Shown: in pieces, positions 17,725 to 26,666 of the stretch
Layout: the number at the start of each line of letters is the position of its first letter
How positions within the stretch are numbered: position 1 is the first letter of the stretch
DNA from: Clostridia bacterium
Lineage (GTDB): Bacteria > Bacillota > Clostridia > Christensenellales > Aristaeellaceae
DNA: 64,000 nt
Assembly (NCBI GenBank): GCA_017527065.1
Contig: JAFXQO010000003.1
Location: forward strand, 1-64,000
Direction: 5' to 3'
Position numbers and translations under genes: made by a program
Notes under the pieces: generated by a model
Seen by the model: only the letters and a program-made list of their open reading frames with translations
The model's database searches: none
What the model was told of the DNA's origin: nothing

Positions 17725-19218
17725 ATGAACACCGTCACCGTTCTGTTTGACCAATCGAAGGGCACGATCAACCGCAATATCTACGGCCATTTCTCCGAGC
17801 ACATCGGCGGCGTGTTCTACGACGGGCTGTGGGTGGGCGAGGACTCGACAGTGCCAAACATCCGCGGCTTCCGCAAGGCGCTGGTCGAGAGCTTCGCGCG
17901 GATCAACCCGCCCGTGCTGCGCTGGCCCGGCGGGTGCTTCGCCGAGACCTACGACTGGCGGGACGGCATCGGGCCCCGGGAAAAGCGGCCGCGGCGCGTC
18001 AACTGGTGGTACAAATACGACCGCCGCGTGGAGACGAATCAGGTCGGCACCCACGAGTTCATGGACTTCTGCCGCATGACCGGCGCAAGGCCCTACGTGG
18101 CGGCGAACATGACCGGCGTGACGCCGCTGCACATCCGCAACTGGATCGAATACTGCAACATGCCCGCCGGACTGACCACCCTGGCCGACGAGCGCGCGGC
18201 CAACGGGAGCCCGGAGCCTTTCAACGTGGCGTACTGGGGCATCGGCAACGAAAACTGGGGCGGGGGCGGCCGCATGACCGCGGAGATGTGCGCGCGCGAG
18301 TACCTGCGGTTCATGACCGTGTGCGAGAGCCTGCCGGGCGACATGACCTTCGTCGCCTGCGGCCCGAGCGGGCACGACGTCAACTGGACGCGCGAGCTGA
18401 TGAGGACGCTCGCCGCGAAGAACCACATCCCCGCGGCGCTCTCCGTGCACTACTACTGCGGCACGGCCGGCGCGCCCCAGGACTTCACGGAGGACGAGTG
18501 GTATCAGCTGCTGCGCCAGGCCAACCGCATGCAGAACATCGTGGACGACCACCGCGCCGTCATGGACGAGTTCGACCCGGACCGCAGGACGGCCATGTTC
18601 GTGGACGAGTGGGGCTGCTGGCACAGGGACGGCACCGGCCCGAGCAAGGGCTATAACCTGTTCGAGCAGCAGAGCAGCATGCGCGACGCCGTGGTGGCGG
18701 CGCTCACGCTGAACATCTTCAACAACCGCTGCGACGTGGTGGCCATGGCGAACGTGGCGCAGCTTTGCAACAACCTGCATTCGCTGTATCTGGCCGGCGG
18801 CGACCATTTTGTGGAGACGCCGAACTACTTTGTATACGATCTGTACAAGACGCACCAGGGCGCGAAGCAGCTTGAGACGGTCTGCGACTGCGGCGCGTGG
18901 CCCGGCGACGGCAGCCCGGCGGCCCGGCCGCTGGAGCGCGTGTCCGTGTCCGCTTCCCAGGCGGCGGACGGTTCGCTCACCGTCACCCTGGCGAACACCT
19001 CCATGACCGAGCCCGTCGAGGTCGCCCTCGCGGGACACGGCGGCGCGGTGGCGGGCCGCGCGACAATCTCCACCCTCGCGGCGGATGACCCGCATGCGTG
19101 CAATACCTTTGAGAATCCCGCGGCGGTGCGGCCCGCGTCCGTCGAGCGGGATTTCGCCGACGGCGACGTCGTGCTCCTGCCCCCGGCGAGCGTCACGGCC
19201 GTGCGGGTCGCGGGATAA
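17725..19218 (+). CDS. abfA: Alpha-L-arabinofuranosidase, GH51
   Basis: Releases terminal arabinofuranose from arabinan or arabinoxylan fragments. 497 residues, no signal peptide, so it acts on imported oligosaccharides. The start INRNIYGHFSEHIGG and LRWPGGCFAETYDWRDG are GH51 hallmarks; the acid/base is E176 in GNENWGGGG and the nucleophile E295 in VDEWGCWH. A C-terminal beta-domain follows from about residue 390. It starts 30 bases after polC with AAGGAAAGGGG upstream and may be read through from the housekeeping operon; no separate promoter was seen. A second arabinofuranosidase (GH127) lies at 32432. Confidence 0.96.
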   Translation: MNTVTVLFDQSKGTINRNIYGHFSEHIGGVFYDGLWVGEDSTVPNIRGFRKALVESFARINPPVLRWPGGCFAETYDWRDGIGPREKRPRRVNWWYKYDRRVETNQVGTHEFMDFCRMTGARPYVAANMTGVTPLHIRNWIEYCNMPAGLTTLADERAANGSPEPFNVAYWGIGNENWGGGGRMTAEMCAREYLRFMTVCESLPGDMTFVACGPSGHDVNWTRELMRTLAAKNHIPAALSVHYYCGTAGAPQDFTEDEWYQLLRQANRMQNIVDDHRAVMDEFDPDRRTAMFVDEWGCWHRDGTGPSKGYNLFEQQSSMRDAVVAALTLNIFNNRCDVVAMANVAQLCNNLHSLYLAGGDHFVETPNYFVYDLYKTHQGAKQLETVCDCGAWPGDGSPAARPLERVSVSASQAADGSLTVTLANTSMTEPVEVALAGHGGAVAGRATISTLAADDPHACNTFENPAAVRPASVERDFADGDVVLLPPASVTAVRVAG

Positions 19219-19232
19219 AACGAAGGATGGAA

Positions 19233-19259
19233 AAGCCCGGCTGCGCGGCGGCCGGGCTT
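19233..19259. terminator. Bidirectional terminator between abfA and the fibre-like gene
   Basis: AAGCCCGGC (19233-19241), 9-base loop, GCCGGGCTT (19251-19259), between converging genes. Confidence 0.8.
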
Positions 19260-19272
19260 CGCTTATGTTCCG

Positions 19273-19788
19273 TCAGTCCAGCCGGCGCACAGCCAGGCTC
19301 GCCAGCGTGGTCTGGCAGGCGGCGATGTTCAGCGCGTCCGAGGTGACCAGGCTCAGCCTGGCGCCGGCGGGCGCGCGCACAATGGCCTGCCCGCCGGACG
19401 CCATGGTGCTGTTCGTGCCGTTTTTGTCCACGTGCAGGAGGGACCCCAGCACCGCCGCGCCGTTCAGCGTCAGGTACAGGTCGGTTTCCAGCGCGCAGTT
19501 CTCCGGCACGGCCATGTTGTAGGAAACCATATAGCTTCCCGCGCAGGGCAGCGTGATCTCGCCCGCCTCGAGGGACAGGTTGCGCGTGGCCGTCGGCCGG
19601 CCGCTGAAGGGAATCGCTCCGCCCGCGGTCAGCCGCAGCTCGCCGGGCTGGTAGAAAAAGCCGTAGACCGGCTCGTCGTAGCGCTGCGCCGGGACGGGCG
19701 GGGGCGGCGCGGGCGGGAACGGGCCGTCGTAAAAGGGGAAGTTCGGGCCGATTCCGTCGTTGTTGCCATTCTGACAGTTATAGGGCAT
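19273..19788 (-). CDS. Putative surface protein with C-terminal BclA/TNF-like jelly roll
   Basis: 171 residues. A short N-terminal tail rich in Asn, Gly and Pro (PFPPAPPPPVPAQ) leads into an all-beta domain: SLEAGEITLPCAGSYMVSYN, LYLTLNGAAVLGS, IVRAPAGARLSLVTSDALN. This pattern matches the C-terminal trimerising domain of exosporium protein BclA and similar phage-fibre heads. No signal peptide. The frame opens at 19818, but AAAGGAG sits 9 bases before the ATG at 19788, giving MPYNCQNGNN. A spore-surface or fibre role is an inference; no neighbour confirms it. Confidence 0.75.
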   Translation of the reverse strand: MPYNCQNGNNDGIGPNFPFYDGPFPPAPPPPVPAQRYDEPVYGFFYQPGELRLTAGGAIPFSGRPTATRNLSLEAGEITLPCAGSYMVSYNMAVPENCALETDLYLTLNGAAVLGSLLHVDKNGTNSTMASGGQAIVRAPAGARLSLVTSDALNIAACQTTLASLAVRRLD

Positions 19789-19860
19789 GGTTGGCATCTC
19801 CTTTCTCAGGGAATCCAAGCCATACTATGCGCACGCCACAGGGCCGGTGAGGCCGCAAAA

Positions 19861-19883
19861 AAGAGCCGCGCAAGGCGGCTCTT
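19861..19883 (-). promoter_or_regulatory. Leader terminator (possible attenuator) before the fibre-like gene
   Basis: On the minus strand the perfect hairpin AAGAGCCGC-cttgc-GCGGCTCTT is followed by a T-run (TTTT into TTGCGG). It lies between a TATAAT with extended TG (19964-19959) and the ATG at 19788, so most transcripts would stop before the gene unless antitermination occurs. It could alternatively stop antisense read-through from the flavodoxin-like gene. Apart from this and the two -10 elements, the gap 19789-20141 holds nothing recognisable. Confidence 0.6.
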
Positions 19884-20091
19884 CGGGCGGACAGACGGAC
19901 GCAAATGAAAGACGGAATGGGGAAGAGGGGAGAACATCTGCACCCGCCTGTAATTCACATTATAACATATGTCCGGTCAAAAGGCATGGGGAAAGTGTGT
20001 CGGCAGGAACATTTTTATGTAAACTATTCATGCTTTATGCGCCTGCGCTGCATGGATAAACAGGCGGCGCCCTGATTGCCCTGGTCTGCGG

Positions 20092-20120
20092 TTGCGCGCC
20101 GCCGCGGCGTGTGATAAAAT
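20092..20120 (+). promoter_or_regulatory. Promoter of the GNAT gene at 20142
   Basis: TTGCGC (20092-20097), 17-base spacer, TAAAAT (20115-20120), 22 bases before the ATG. Confidence 0.5.
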
Positions 20121-20141
20121 AAGCAAAAAGGGGGATTGTCC

Positions 20142-20678
20142 ATGAACAGCCTGATGGGCGAGCGCGTCGTGCTGCGCGAATTTCGCCAGGAGGACATTTC
20201 CGGCATCCGGAGCTGGGTCAACGACGCGGACACCGTCCGCCACATGGGCGGCACGTTCATGCGCCCGCAGACCTGGGAGGAGAGCGAGAGCTACCTTTCA
20301 AACATTCTGAACGGCGGCGCCGGCGGGGTGAACCTGGTGGTGGCGGACAGGGAGACAAAGCGCTATCTGGGCCAATGCGCCCTCACGAAGATCGACCAGA
20401 CGGCGCGCCACGCCGAGCTGGCCATCGTCCTGGCGCCGGACAGCGCGCGGCGCGGCTATGGGCGCGAGGCCGTGCGGCTGCTGCTGGGCTTCGCCTTCCG
20501 CCAGATGAACCTGAACCGCGTGTACCTGCGCGTGTACGCCGAAAACGAACGCGCCGTGCGCTGTTACGAAGCCTGCGGCTTCCGCGTTGAGGGCCGCCAG
20601 CGCGAGCAGGTCTATTTCGACGGGCATTACGGCGACGTATTGGAGATGGGCGTCCTGCGCCGGGAATTTGAGGCGTGA
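20142..20678 (+). CDS. GNAT N-acetyltransferase, RimJ/RimL or spermidine-acetyltransferase type
   Basis: 178 residues. MNSLMGERVVLREFRQEDI opens the domain; NLVVADRETKRYLGQCAL is the central strand, SARRGYGREAVRLLLGFAF the acetyl-CoA loop (RxxGxG/A), and LNRVYLRVYAENERAVRCYE with ACGFRVEGRQREQVY the C-terminal part. A TTG at 20136 is in frame, but AAAGGGGGA fits the ATG at 20142 better. A single-gene unit with its own promoter and a hairpin terminator 5 bases after the stop. Substrate unknown. Confidence 0.9.
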   Translation: MNSLMGERVVLREFRQEDISGIRSWVNDADTVRHMGGTFMRPQTWEESESYLSNILNGGAGGVNLVVADRETKRYLGQCALTKIDQTARHAELAIVLAPDSARRGYGREAVRLLLGFAFRQMNLNRVYLRVYAENERAVRCYEACGFRVEGRQREQVYFDGHYGDVLEMGVLRREFEA

Positions 20679-20683
20679 GAAAA

Positions 20684-20708
20684 CGCCCGCGAAATCCATC
20701 GCGGGCGC
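20684..20708. terminator. Bidirectional terminator after the GNAT gene
   Basis: CGCCCGCGA (20684-20692), loop, TCGCGGGCG (20700-20708 within one base), between converging genes. Confidence 0.75.
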
Positions 20709-20732
20709 TGTAAAGGCGTAAGGAAGGGGAGG

Positions 20733-21167
20733 TTATTCGCCCAGGACCAGCTTCTCGCACTCGTTGGCGAACTTGCGGGCCGCTTCGAGCTCCTGATCGG
20801 AGGGATGCTTGCCGCCGGCGAACAGGCCGCCCTTGCCGTTGCACACGAAGGTCTTGGGCAGCACGTTGACGCCCTGGGCCTTCAGCGCGGCGGCCATCTG
20901 CTGGATGGCGGCGTCGCTGTTCTTGCCGTTGCAGGCGAACAGGGCGGCGTTGGCCACGCGGCTCTTGTTCAGCGACTTGATGAACTCCATGGTGGTCTTG
21001 TCGGCCTTGGTGCCCTCGCAGCCGAGGAACATCAGCACGACGCCTTCGGGCATGTAAGCGGGGAGCAGAGGCTCCTTGACGACCTTCATCTCCCGGGCGA
21101 TCGCCTCGGCGACCATCTCGGCGGAACCCTTGGCGCTGACATAGTGAACACGGCCTTTAACTTTCAT
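20733..21167 (-). CDS. Flavodoxin-like family protein
   Basis: 144 residues with the alternating beta-alpha pattern of a flavodoxin fold. VHYVSAKGSAEMVAEAIA corresponds to the first strand and phosphate loop, although the usual T/S-x-T-G-x-T is replaced by SAKGSA; GVVLMFLGCEGTKADKTT and VANAALFACNGK are the next strands. The frame starts at 21188, but AAGGAAGG precedes the ATG at 21167 and overlaps that extension. FMN binding is plausible but not assured. Stands alone with its own promoter. Confidence 0.75.
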   Translation of the reverse strand: MKVKGRVHYVSAKGSAEMVAEAIAREMKVVKEPLLPAYMPEGVVLMFLGCEGTKADKTTMEFIKSLNKSRVANAALFACNGKNSDAAIQQMAAALKAQGVNVLPKTFVCNGKGGLFAGGKHPSDQELEAARKFANECEKLVLGE

Positions 21168-21206
21168 GGGAAAAACGCCTTCCTTCATATATATTCAGTG
21201 ATTCTT

Positions 21207-21234
21207 ATCATAGCACAGGCCTGTTAAGAAACAA
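21207..21234 (-). promoter_or_regulatory. Promoter of the flavodoxin-like gene
   Basis: Minus strand TTGTTT (21234-21229), 16-base spacer, TATGAT (21212-21207), 40 bases before the start. Confidence 0.55.
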
Positions 21235-21380
21235 GCATGTTTCTTTCAAATATCCCGTCTGTTACAAAGATGTCACATTTATCCGGCCATCTCCGATTGG
21301 AGATAGGCGCGGCCGCCTGAAATAACCCGCGCTTAACGAAACGGGGCTGCAAATATGATATGCTGTGTGCGAGGTGTTCG

Positions 21381-22112
21381 ATGATGAACGATATGTCGGG
21401 CCGCGACGGCGTGCGGCTGAATAAATGGATCGCCGAGAGCGGATTCTGCTCCCGCCGGGAGGCGGACCGGCTCATCGCCGAGGGCAAGGTGACGCTGGAC
21501 GGGCGGATCGGCGCGCTGGGCGACAGGGTGCTGCCCGGCATGACGGTGCGCGTGGCGGGACGCGAGGTGCGCGTGAAGACGCGGCGCCAGCAGGTTTACA
21601 TCGCGCTGAACAAGCCGGTGGGCGTGGTTTGCACGGCGGATCCCCGCGAGCCGATGAACGTGGTGGACTACGTGGGCCATCCGGAGCGCATCTTTCCCAT
21701 TGGCCGCCTGGACAAGGACTCCGAGGGTCTGCTGCTCATGACCAGCGACGGCGAAATCGTGAATCGCATCCTGCGCGCCGCGGGCCGGCACGAAAAGGAA
21801 TACGCGGTCACGGTGGACAAGCCCATCACCCCGGATTTCCTGAACCGCATGGCCGCCGGCGTGCCCATACTGGATACGGTGACGCTGCCCTGCCGCGTGA
21901 CGAAGGAGGACAAGACGCGCTTCCGCATCGTGCTGGTGCAGGGGCTGAACCGCCAGATCCGGCGCATGTGCGAGGCGCTGGGCTACAAGGTCGTCAGCCT
22001 GCGCCGGGAGCGGGTGATGAACATCCGGCTGGGCCGCCTGAAGAGCGGACACTGGCGCAACCTCACGGCGGCGGAGCTCGGGGAACTGATGCGCCAGCTG
22101 GAGGAAGAATAA
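21381..22112 (+). CDS. rluF: 23S rRNA pseudouridine synthase, RluF type
   Basis: Isomerises a uridine in 23S rRNA. 243 residues: an S4 RNA-binding domain (RLNKWIAESGFCSRREADRL) followed by the RsuA/RluB/RluF catalytic domain with GRLDKDSEGLLLMTSDG, where the Asp is catalytic. VYIALNKPVGVVCT, HEKEYAVTVDKPIT and GLNRQIRRMCEALGYKV follow RluF more closely than RluB. GAGGTG lies 4-5 bases before the first of two adjacent ATGs. The assignment to U2604 is by homology memory only. Confidence 0.9.
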   Translation: MMNDMSGRDGVRLNKWIAESGFCSRREADRLIAEGKVTLDGRIGALGDRVLPGMTVRVAGREVRVKTRRQQVYIALNKPVGVVCTADPREPMNVVDYVGHPERIFPIGRLDKDSEGLLLMTSDGEIVNRILRAAGRHEKEYAVTVDKPITPDFLNRMAAGVPILDTVTLPCRVTKEDKTRFRIVLVQGLNRQIRRMCEALGYKVVSLRRERVMNIRLGRLKSGHWRNLTAAELGELMRQLEEE

Positions 22113-22142
22113 CGATTCGATTTGACTGAGGAGGTCTTGACG

Positions 22143-23084
22143 ATGGAATGGCCGAAGCTGTCTTTTGAGGCGCAGATCGCGCGCCTGAACCCGCCCGCGG
22201 GCCGGCCCGTGGACATGGTGCTCGATACCGATACCTACAACGAGGTGGACGACCAGTTCGCCCTGTGCCTGAGCCTGCTCTCACCCGACCGGGTGACGCT
22301 TCGGGCGGTGTACGCCGCGCCCTTTCACAACGAGCGCTCCACCGGCCCGGAGGACGGCATGGTCAAGAGCTACGGCGAGATATTGCGGCTGCTGGGCAAG
22401 GTGAACGTGAAGGCGGAGGGCTTCGTGTTCGAGGGCTCGCGAAGCTACCTGCCGGACGGAAAGACGCCCGTTGACAGCCCCGCCGCCCGCGACCTCGTCG
22501 CCCGCGCCATGGCCCGGCCGGAGGGCGACCCGCTCTACGTCGTGGCCATCGGCTGCATCACGAACGTGGCCTCAGCGCTGCTCATGGAGCCGCGGCTGGC
22601 GGAAAAGATCGTCGTCGTGTGGCTGGCGGGGCACGAGCTGGCCTGGCCGAACACGCGGGAATTCAACATGATGCAGGACAAGCCCGCCTCGCAGGTCGTT
22701 TTGGATTGCGGCGTGCCGCTGGTGCTGGTGCCCTGCATGGGCGTCGCTTCCCACATGACGGCGTCCACCTACGAGCTGGAGGCATGCATCGGCGGCAAAA
22801 ACGCGCTGTGCGACGCGCTCTGCGCGCTGTTCGCCGCGTTTACGGACAATCACTACGGCTGGGCCAAGGAAATTTGGGACGTGGCGGCCGTGGCGGCGCT
22901 GGCGCATCCCGAGTGGGCCCCGACCGAGCTGGTGCACAGCCCGATCCTCTCCTCCGACGACCGCTACAGCTTCGACAACCGCCGCCACTTCATCCGCGTG
23001 GTGCGCAGCCTCAACCGCACCGCGATCTTCCGCGACATGTTCACCAGGCTCTCGAAGGCGGAGGAGATACTGAAGAAACAATAA
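22143..23084 (+). CDS. Nucleoside hydrolase
   Basis: Hydrolyses the N-glycosidic bond of ribonucleosides for salvage. 313 residues. The calcium-binding start DTDTYNEVDDQFAL carries D28, D30, D36 and D37; VVAIGCITNVASAL and EFNMMQDKPASQVVLDCGVP are family segments. GAGGAGG is 9 bases before the ATG at 22143; an upstream in-frame TTG is not supported. Starts 30 bases after rluF and may share its transcript. Base specificity cannot be told. Confidence 0.9.
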   Translation: MEWPKLSFEAQIARLNPPAGRPVDMVLDTDTYNEVDDQFALCLSLLSPDRVTLRAVYAAPFHNERSTGPEDGMVKSYGEILRLLGKVNVKAEGFVFEGSRSYLPDGKTPVDSPAARDLVARAMARPEGDPLYVVAIGCITNVASALLMEPRLAEKIVVVWLAGHELAWPNTREFNMMQDKPASQVVLDCGVPLVLVPCMGVASHMTASTYELEACIGGKNALCDALCALFAAFTDNHYGWAKEIWDVAAVAALAHPEWAPTELVHSPILSSDDRYSFDNRRHFIRVVRSLNRTAIFRDMFTRLSKAEEILKKQ

Positions 23085-23093
23085 TGGGCAAAC

Positions 23094-23131
23094 AAAAGAC
23101 AGGGGCGGCCCCTTCGCCGCTCCTGTCTTTT
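23094..23131. terminator. Bidirectional terminator between the nucleoside hydrolase and glpK
   Basis: AAAAGACAGGGGCGGC (23094-23109) pairs with GCCGCTCCTGTCTTTT (23116-23131), one G-T pair, A-run and T-run on either side. Confidence 0.85.
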
Positions 23132-23140
23132 CCTGCGCCG

Positions 23141-24640
<1,500 letters not shown>

Positions 24641-24652
24641 GACGGTGCTCCT

Positions 24653-25447
24653 TTATGCCAGAATGAATTTGTCGTCTGCCGTGAGGCCCAGCGCCTCAAC
24701 CACCACCGGCGCGAGGCCGGGCACGAGGTCGAGCTCCCGGGGATGGTGGGCGTCGCTGGCGAGGTAGAATTTGCAGCCCTCTTCCTTCGCCAGGCGGTAG
24801 AGGCGCAGCATGGCGCGCGCGTTCGGGCGCCAGTCCGGCCAGAAGGAGGAGAGGTTGATCTCGATGCCCGCGCCGAGCGCGGCGAAGCGGCTCATGACCG
24901 CGCGGAACCGCGCCTCGTCCACCAGCTCGTACACGCGGTTCGGGTCGCCCTCTTTGAAGATTAGGCCGCACACCATGTGGGCGATGCCCACCTTGTGCCA
25001 GGGCAGGTCGAGCTTCGAGATGTCCTCCAGCCGCTCCACGAACAGGCCGGCGATCTTTTCCTCGGTGTCGTATGATTCGGGCCGCACGAAGTTCTTCATG
25101 TGGAAGTGGTTCGGCGGGATGACGATGAAGTCGAAGTCGTCGTAGTGGCTTGCGTCGAGGCCCAGATGCGCGCCTCCCAGGAATTCCGTCTCGCAGCCGA
25201 ACACCAGCCGCACCTGGCCGTCCTCCGGAAGCGGCAGGTTCTGGGACACGTGCGCCACGTCCTGGGGCGCGTACCAGGCGCTCGCGCCGGGCACGGCGCT
25301 GTCCCACAGATGGTCGGTGACGCACTGCATCGTGTAGCCGTATTTCTTCGCGTGGGCGAGTATGGCCTCCACGGACTGCGCCGGGTCGCCCGAGCAGGAA
25401 GACAGATACGTGTGGCAATGCAGGTCGTGGTCAATGGGGAAGGTCAT
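24653..25447 (-). CDS. PHP-domain phosphatase (histidinol-phosphatase-like)
   Basis: Metal-dependent phosphoesterase of 264 residues. Motifs: HDLHCHTYLSSCSGD (motif I), CVTDHLWDS (motif II), a central FGCETEFLGG, IVIPPNHFHMKN, and ASDAHHPRELDL (motif IV). AGGAGGTG sits 7 bases before the ATG at 25447; the longer frame to 25498 lacks a site. It precedes glpK in the same transcript, so the substrate may be a small sugar or polyol phosphate rather than histidinol phosphate; no other his genes are in the window. Confidence 0.85.
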   Translation of the reverse strand: MTFPIDHDLHCHTYLSSCSGDPAQSVEAILAHAKKYGYTMQCVTDHLWDSAVPGASAWYAPQDVAHVSQNLPLPEDGQVRLVFGCETEFLGGAHLGLDASHYDDFDFIVIPPNHFHMKNFVRPESYDTEEKIAGLFVERLEDISKLDLPWHKVGIAHMVCGLIFKEGDPNRVYELVDEARFRAVMSRFAALGAGIEINLSSFWPDWRPNARAMLRLYRLAKEEGCKFYLASDAHHPRELDLVPGLAPVVVEALGLTADDKFILA

Positions 25448-25469
25448 GAAAACACCTCCTATCGCCTCT

Positions 25470-25498
25470 ATCATACTTCTTTTCACCGTATATTTCAA
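25470..25498 (-). promoter_or_regulatory. Promoter of the PHP-glpK operon
   Basis: Minus strand TTGAAA (25498-25493), 17-base spacer, TATGAT (25475-25470), 22 bases before the start. Confidence 0.6.
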
Positions 25499-25582
25499 TC
25501 TGTTTCAGCGGGAAAATGCGCGAAATGAGCGTTGTTTTTTACAAAAAGCGCGTATACTGGGCGCAAAGGGAGGCGCTGAAAG

Positions 25583-26626
25583 ATGAATGAGACGAGACAA
25601 ACGCTGTTCCGGCAGGGCGAGGGCGCGTTCGCCTATCGGATCCCCACGATCATCGCGCTGAAATCGGGGCGCGTGTTGGCGTTCTGCGAGGCGAGGCGCG
25701 ATTCGCTGGGGGATTCGGGCCGCATCGACATCGTCATGCGCGCGGGCGACGGCCTGCGCTTCGGGCCGGCGCGCACGGTCGCCAGCGGCGGCGGGAACAC
25801 CGTGGGCAATCCCTGCCCGCTCCAGGACCCGGCGACGGGCCGGCTGTTCCTGATGTTCAACGCCAACGACGCCGACAGGCCGGAGCCCATGATCCTGCGG
25901 GGCGAGGGCCCCCGCACGGTACACGTTATGTATTCCGACGACGAGGGCGAGACCTGGTCGGCCCCGCGCGACATCACGCGGGACGTGAAGAAACCGGACT
26001 GGACCTGGTACGCCGTCGGCCCGTGCCATGGCGCGGCGCTGCCGGGCGGGCGGCTGGCCTTCGGCTGTAACCACGCCGTGCTGGACCCCGCGGCCGGGCG
26101 TTCGGGGCCGTATACCTCGCACATCGTCTTTTCGGACGACCACGGCGCGAGCTGGCGTCTGGGTCCCACCCTCGCCCCCGGCACCAACGAATGCGCGCTC
26201 GCGCCGTTCGACGACGGCGGCCTGCTGGTCAACATGCGGTATATCCCCTTCGGCGAAGGCGAGGAAAACCCGCGTTGCCGCGCGCAGGCGTACTCGCCGG
26301 ACGGCGGCGCGGCATTCTCCCCGGCTGCGCTGCGCCGCGACCTGACCGATCCCTGCTGCCAGGGGAGCCTGCTGGCCGTGCGCACGGCCCGGGGCGAGGA
26401 AGTCCTCCTGAGCAACGCCGCCTCCGCGCGCCGCGAGAGGCTGACCGTTCGCCGCTCCGCCGACCGCGGCGAAACCTGGGCCATCGAGCGCGTCGTGGAG
26501 CCGGGTCCGTCGGCCTACAGCGACATGGCGCGGCTGCCGGACGGCCGCGTGGCATTGCTCTTCGAGACGGGTGAAAAGAGCCCGTATGAGCGCGTCGACC
26601 TGGCGGTGTTCAGCCTGAGCGAATGA
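25583..26626 (+). CDS. Exo-alpha-sialidase, BNR/Asp-box type (GH33)
   Basis: 347 residues predicted to form a six-bladed propeller. The N-terminal YRIPTIIALKSGRVLAFCEAR holds the RIP motif whose Arg binds the sialate carboxylate, and the catalytic Asp lies in the LGDSGRIDIVMR region. Asp boxes are visible at YSDDEGETWS, FSDDHGASWR, YSPDGGAAFS and RSADRGETWA. There is no signal peptide, so it acts inside the cell or leaves by another route. GGGAGG is 9 bases before the ATG. No sialate-catabolism genes are adjacent. Confidence 0.9.
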   Translation: MNETRQTLFRQGEGAFAYRIPTIIALKSGRVLAFCEARRDSLGDSGRIDIVMRAGDGLRFGPARTVASGGGNTVGNPCPLQDPATGRLFLMFNANDADRPEPMILRGEGPRTVHVMYSDDEGETWSAPRDITRDVKKPDWTWYAVGPCHGAALPGGRLAFGCNHAVLDPAAGRSGPYTSHIVFSDDHGASWRLGPTLAPGTNECALAPFDDGGLLVNMRYIPFGEGEENPRCRAQAYSPDGGAAFSPAALRRDLTDPCCQGSLLAVRTARGEEVLLSNAASARRERLTVRRSADRGETWAIERVVEPGPSAYSDMARLPDGRVALLFETGEKSPYERVDLAVFSLSE

Positions 26627-26631
26627 AAAAA

Positions 26632-26661
26632 GCGTCTCCCATCGCCTGGCGCGGGAGACGC
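26632..26661. terminator. Bidirectional terminator between the sialidase and flavoprotein genes
   Basis: GCGTCTCCC (26632-26640) and GGGAGACGC (26653-26661), A-run before and T-run (26664-26668) after; genes converge here. Confidence 0.85.
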
Positions 26662-26666
26662 CCTTT

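Noticed and set aside
22122-22142. Upstream TTG start for the nucleoside hydrolase
   Set aside because: It would include the ribosome site GAGGAGG within the coding part; the ATG at 22143 is correctly spaced.
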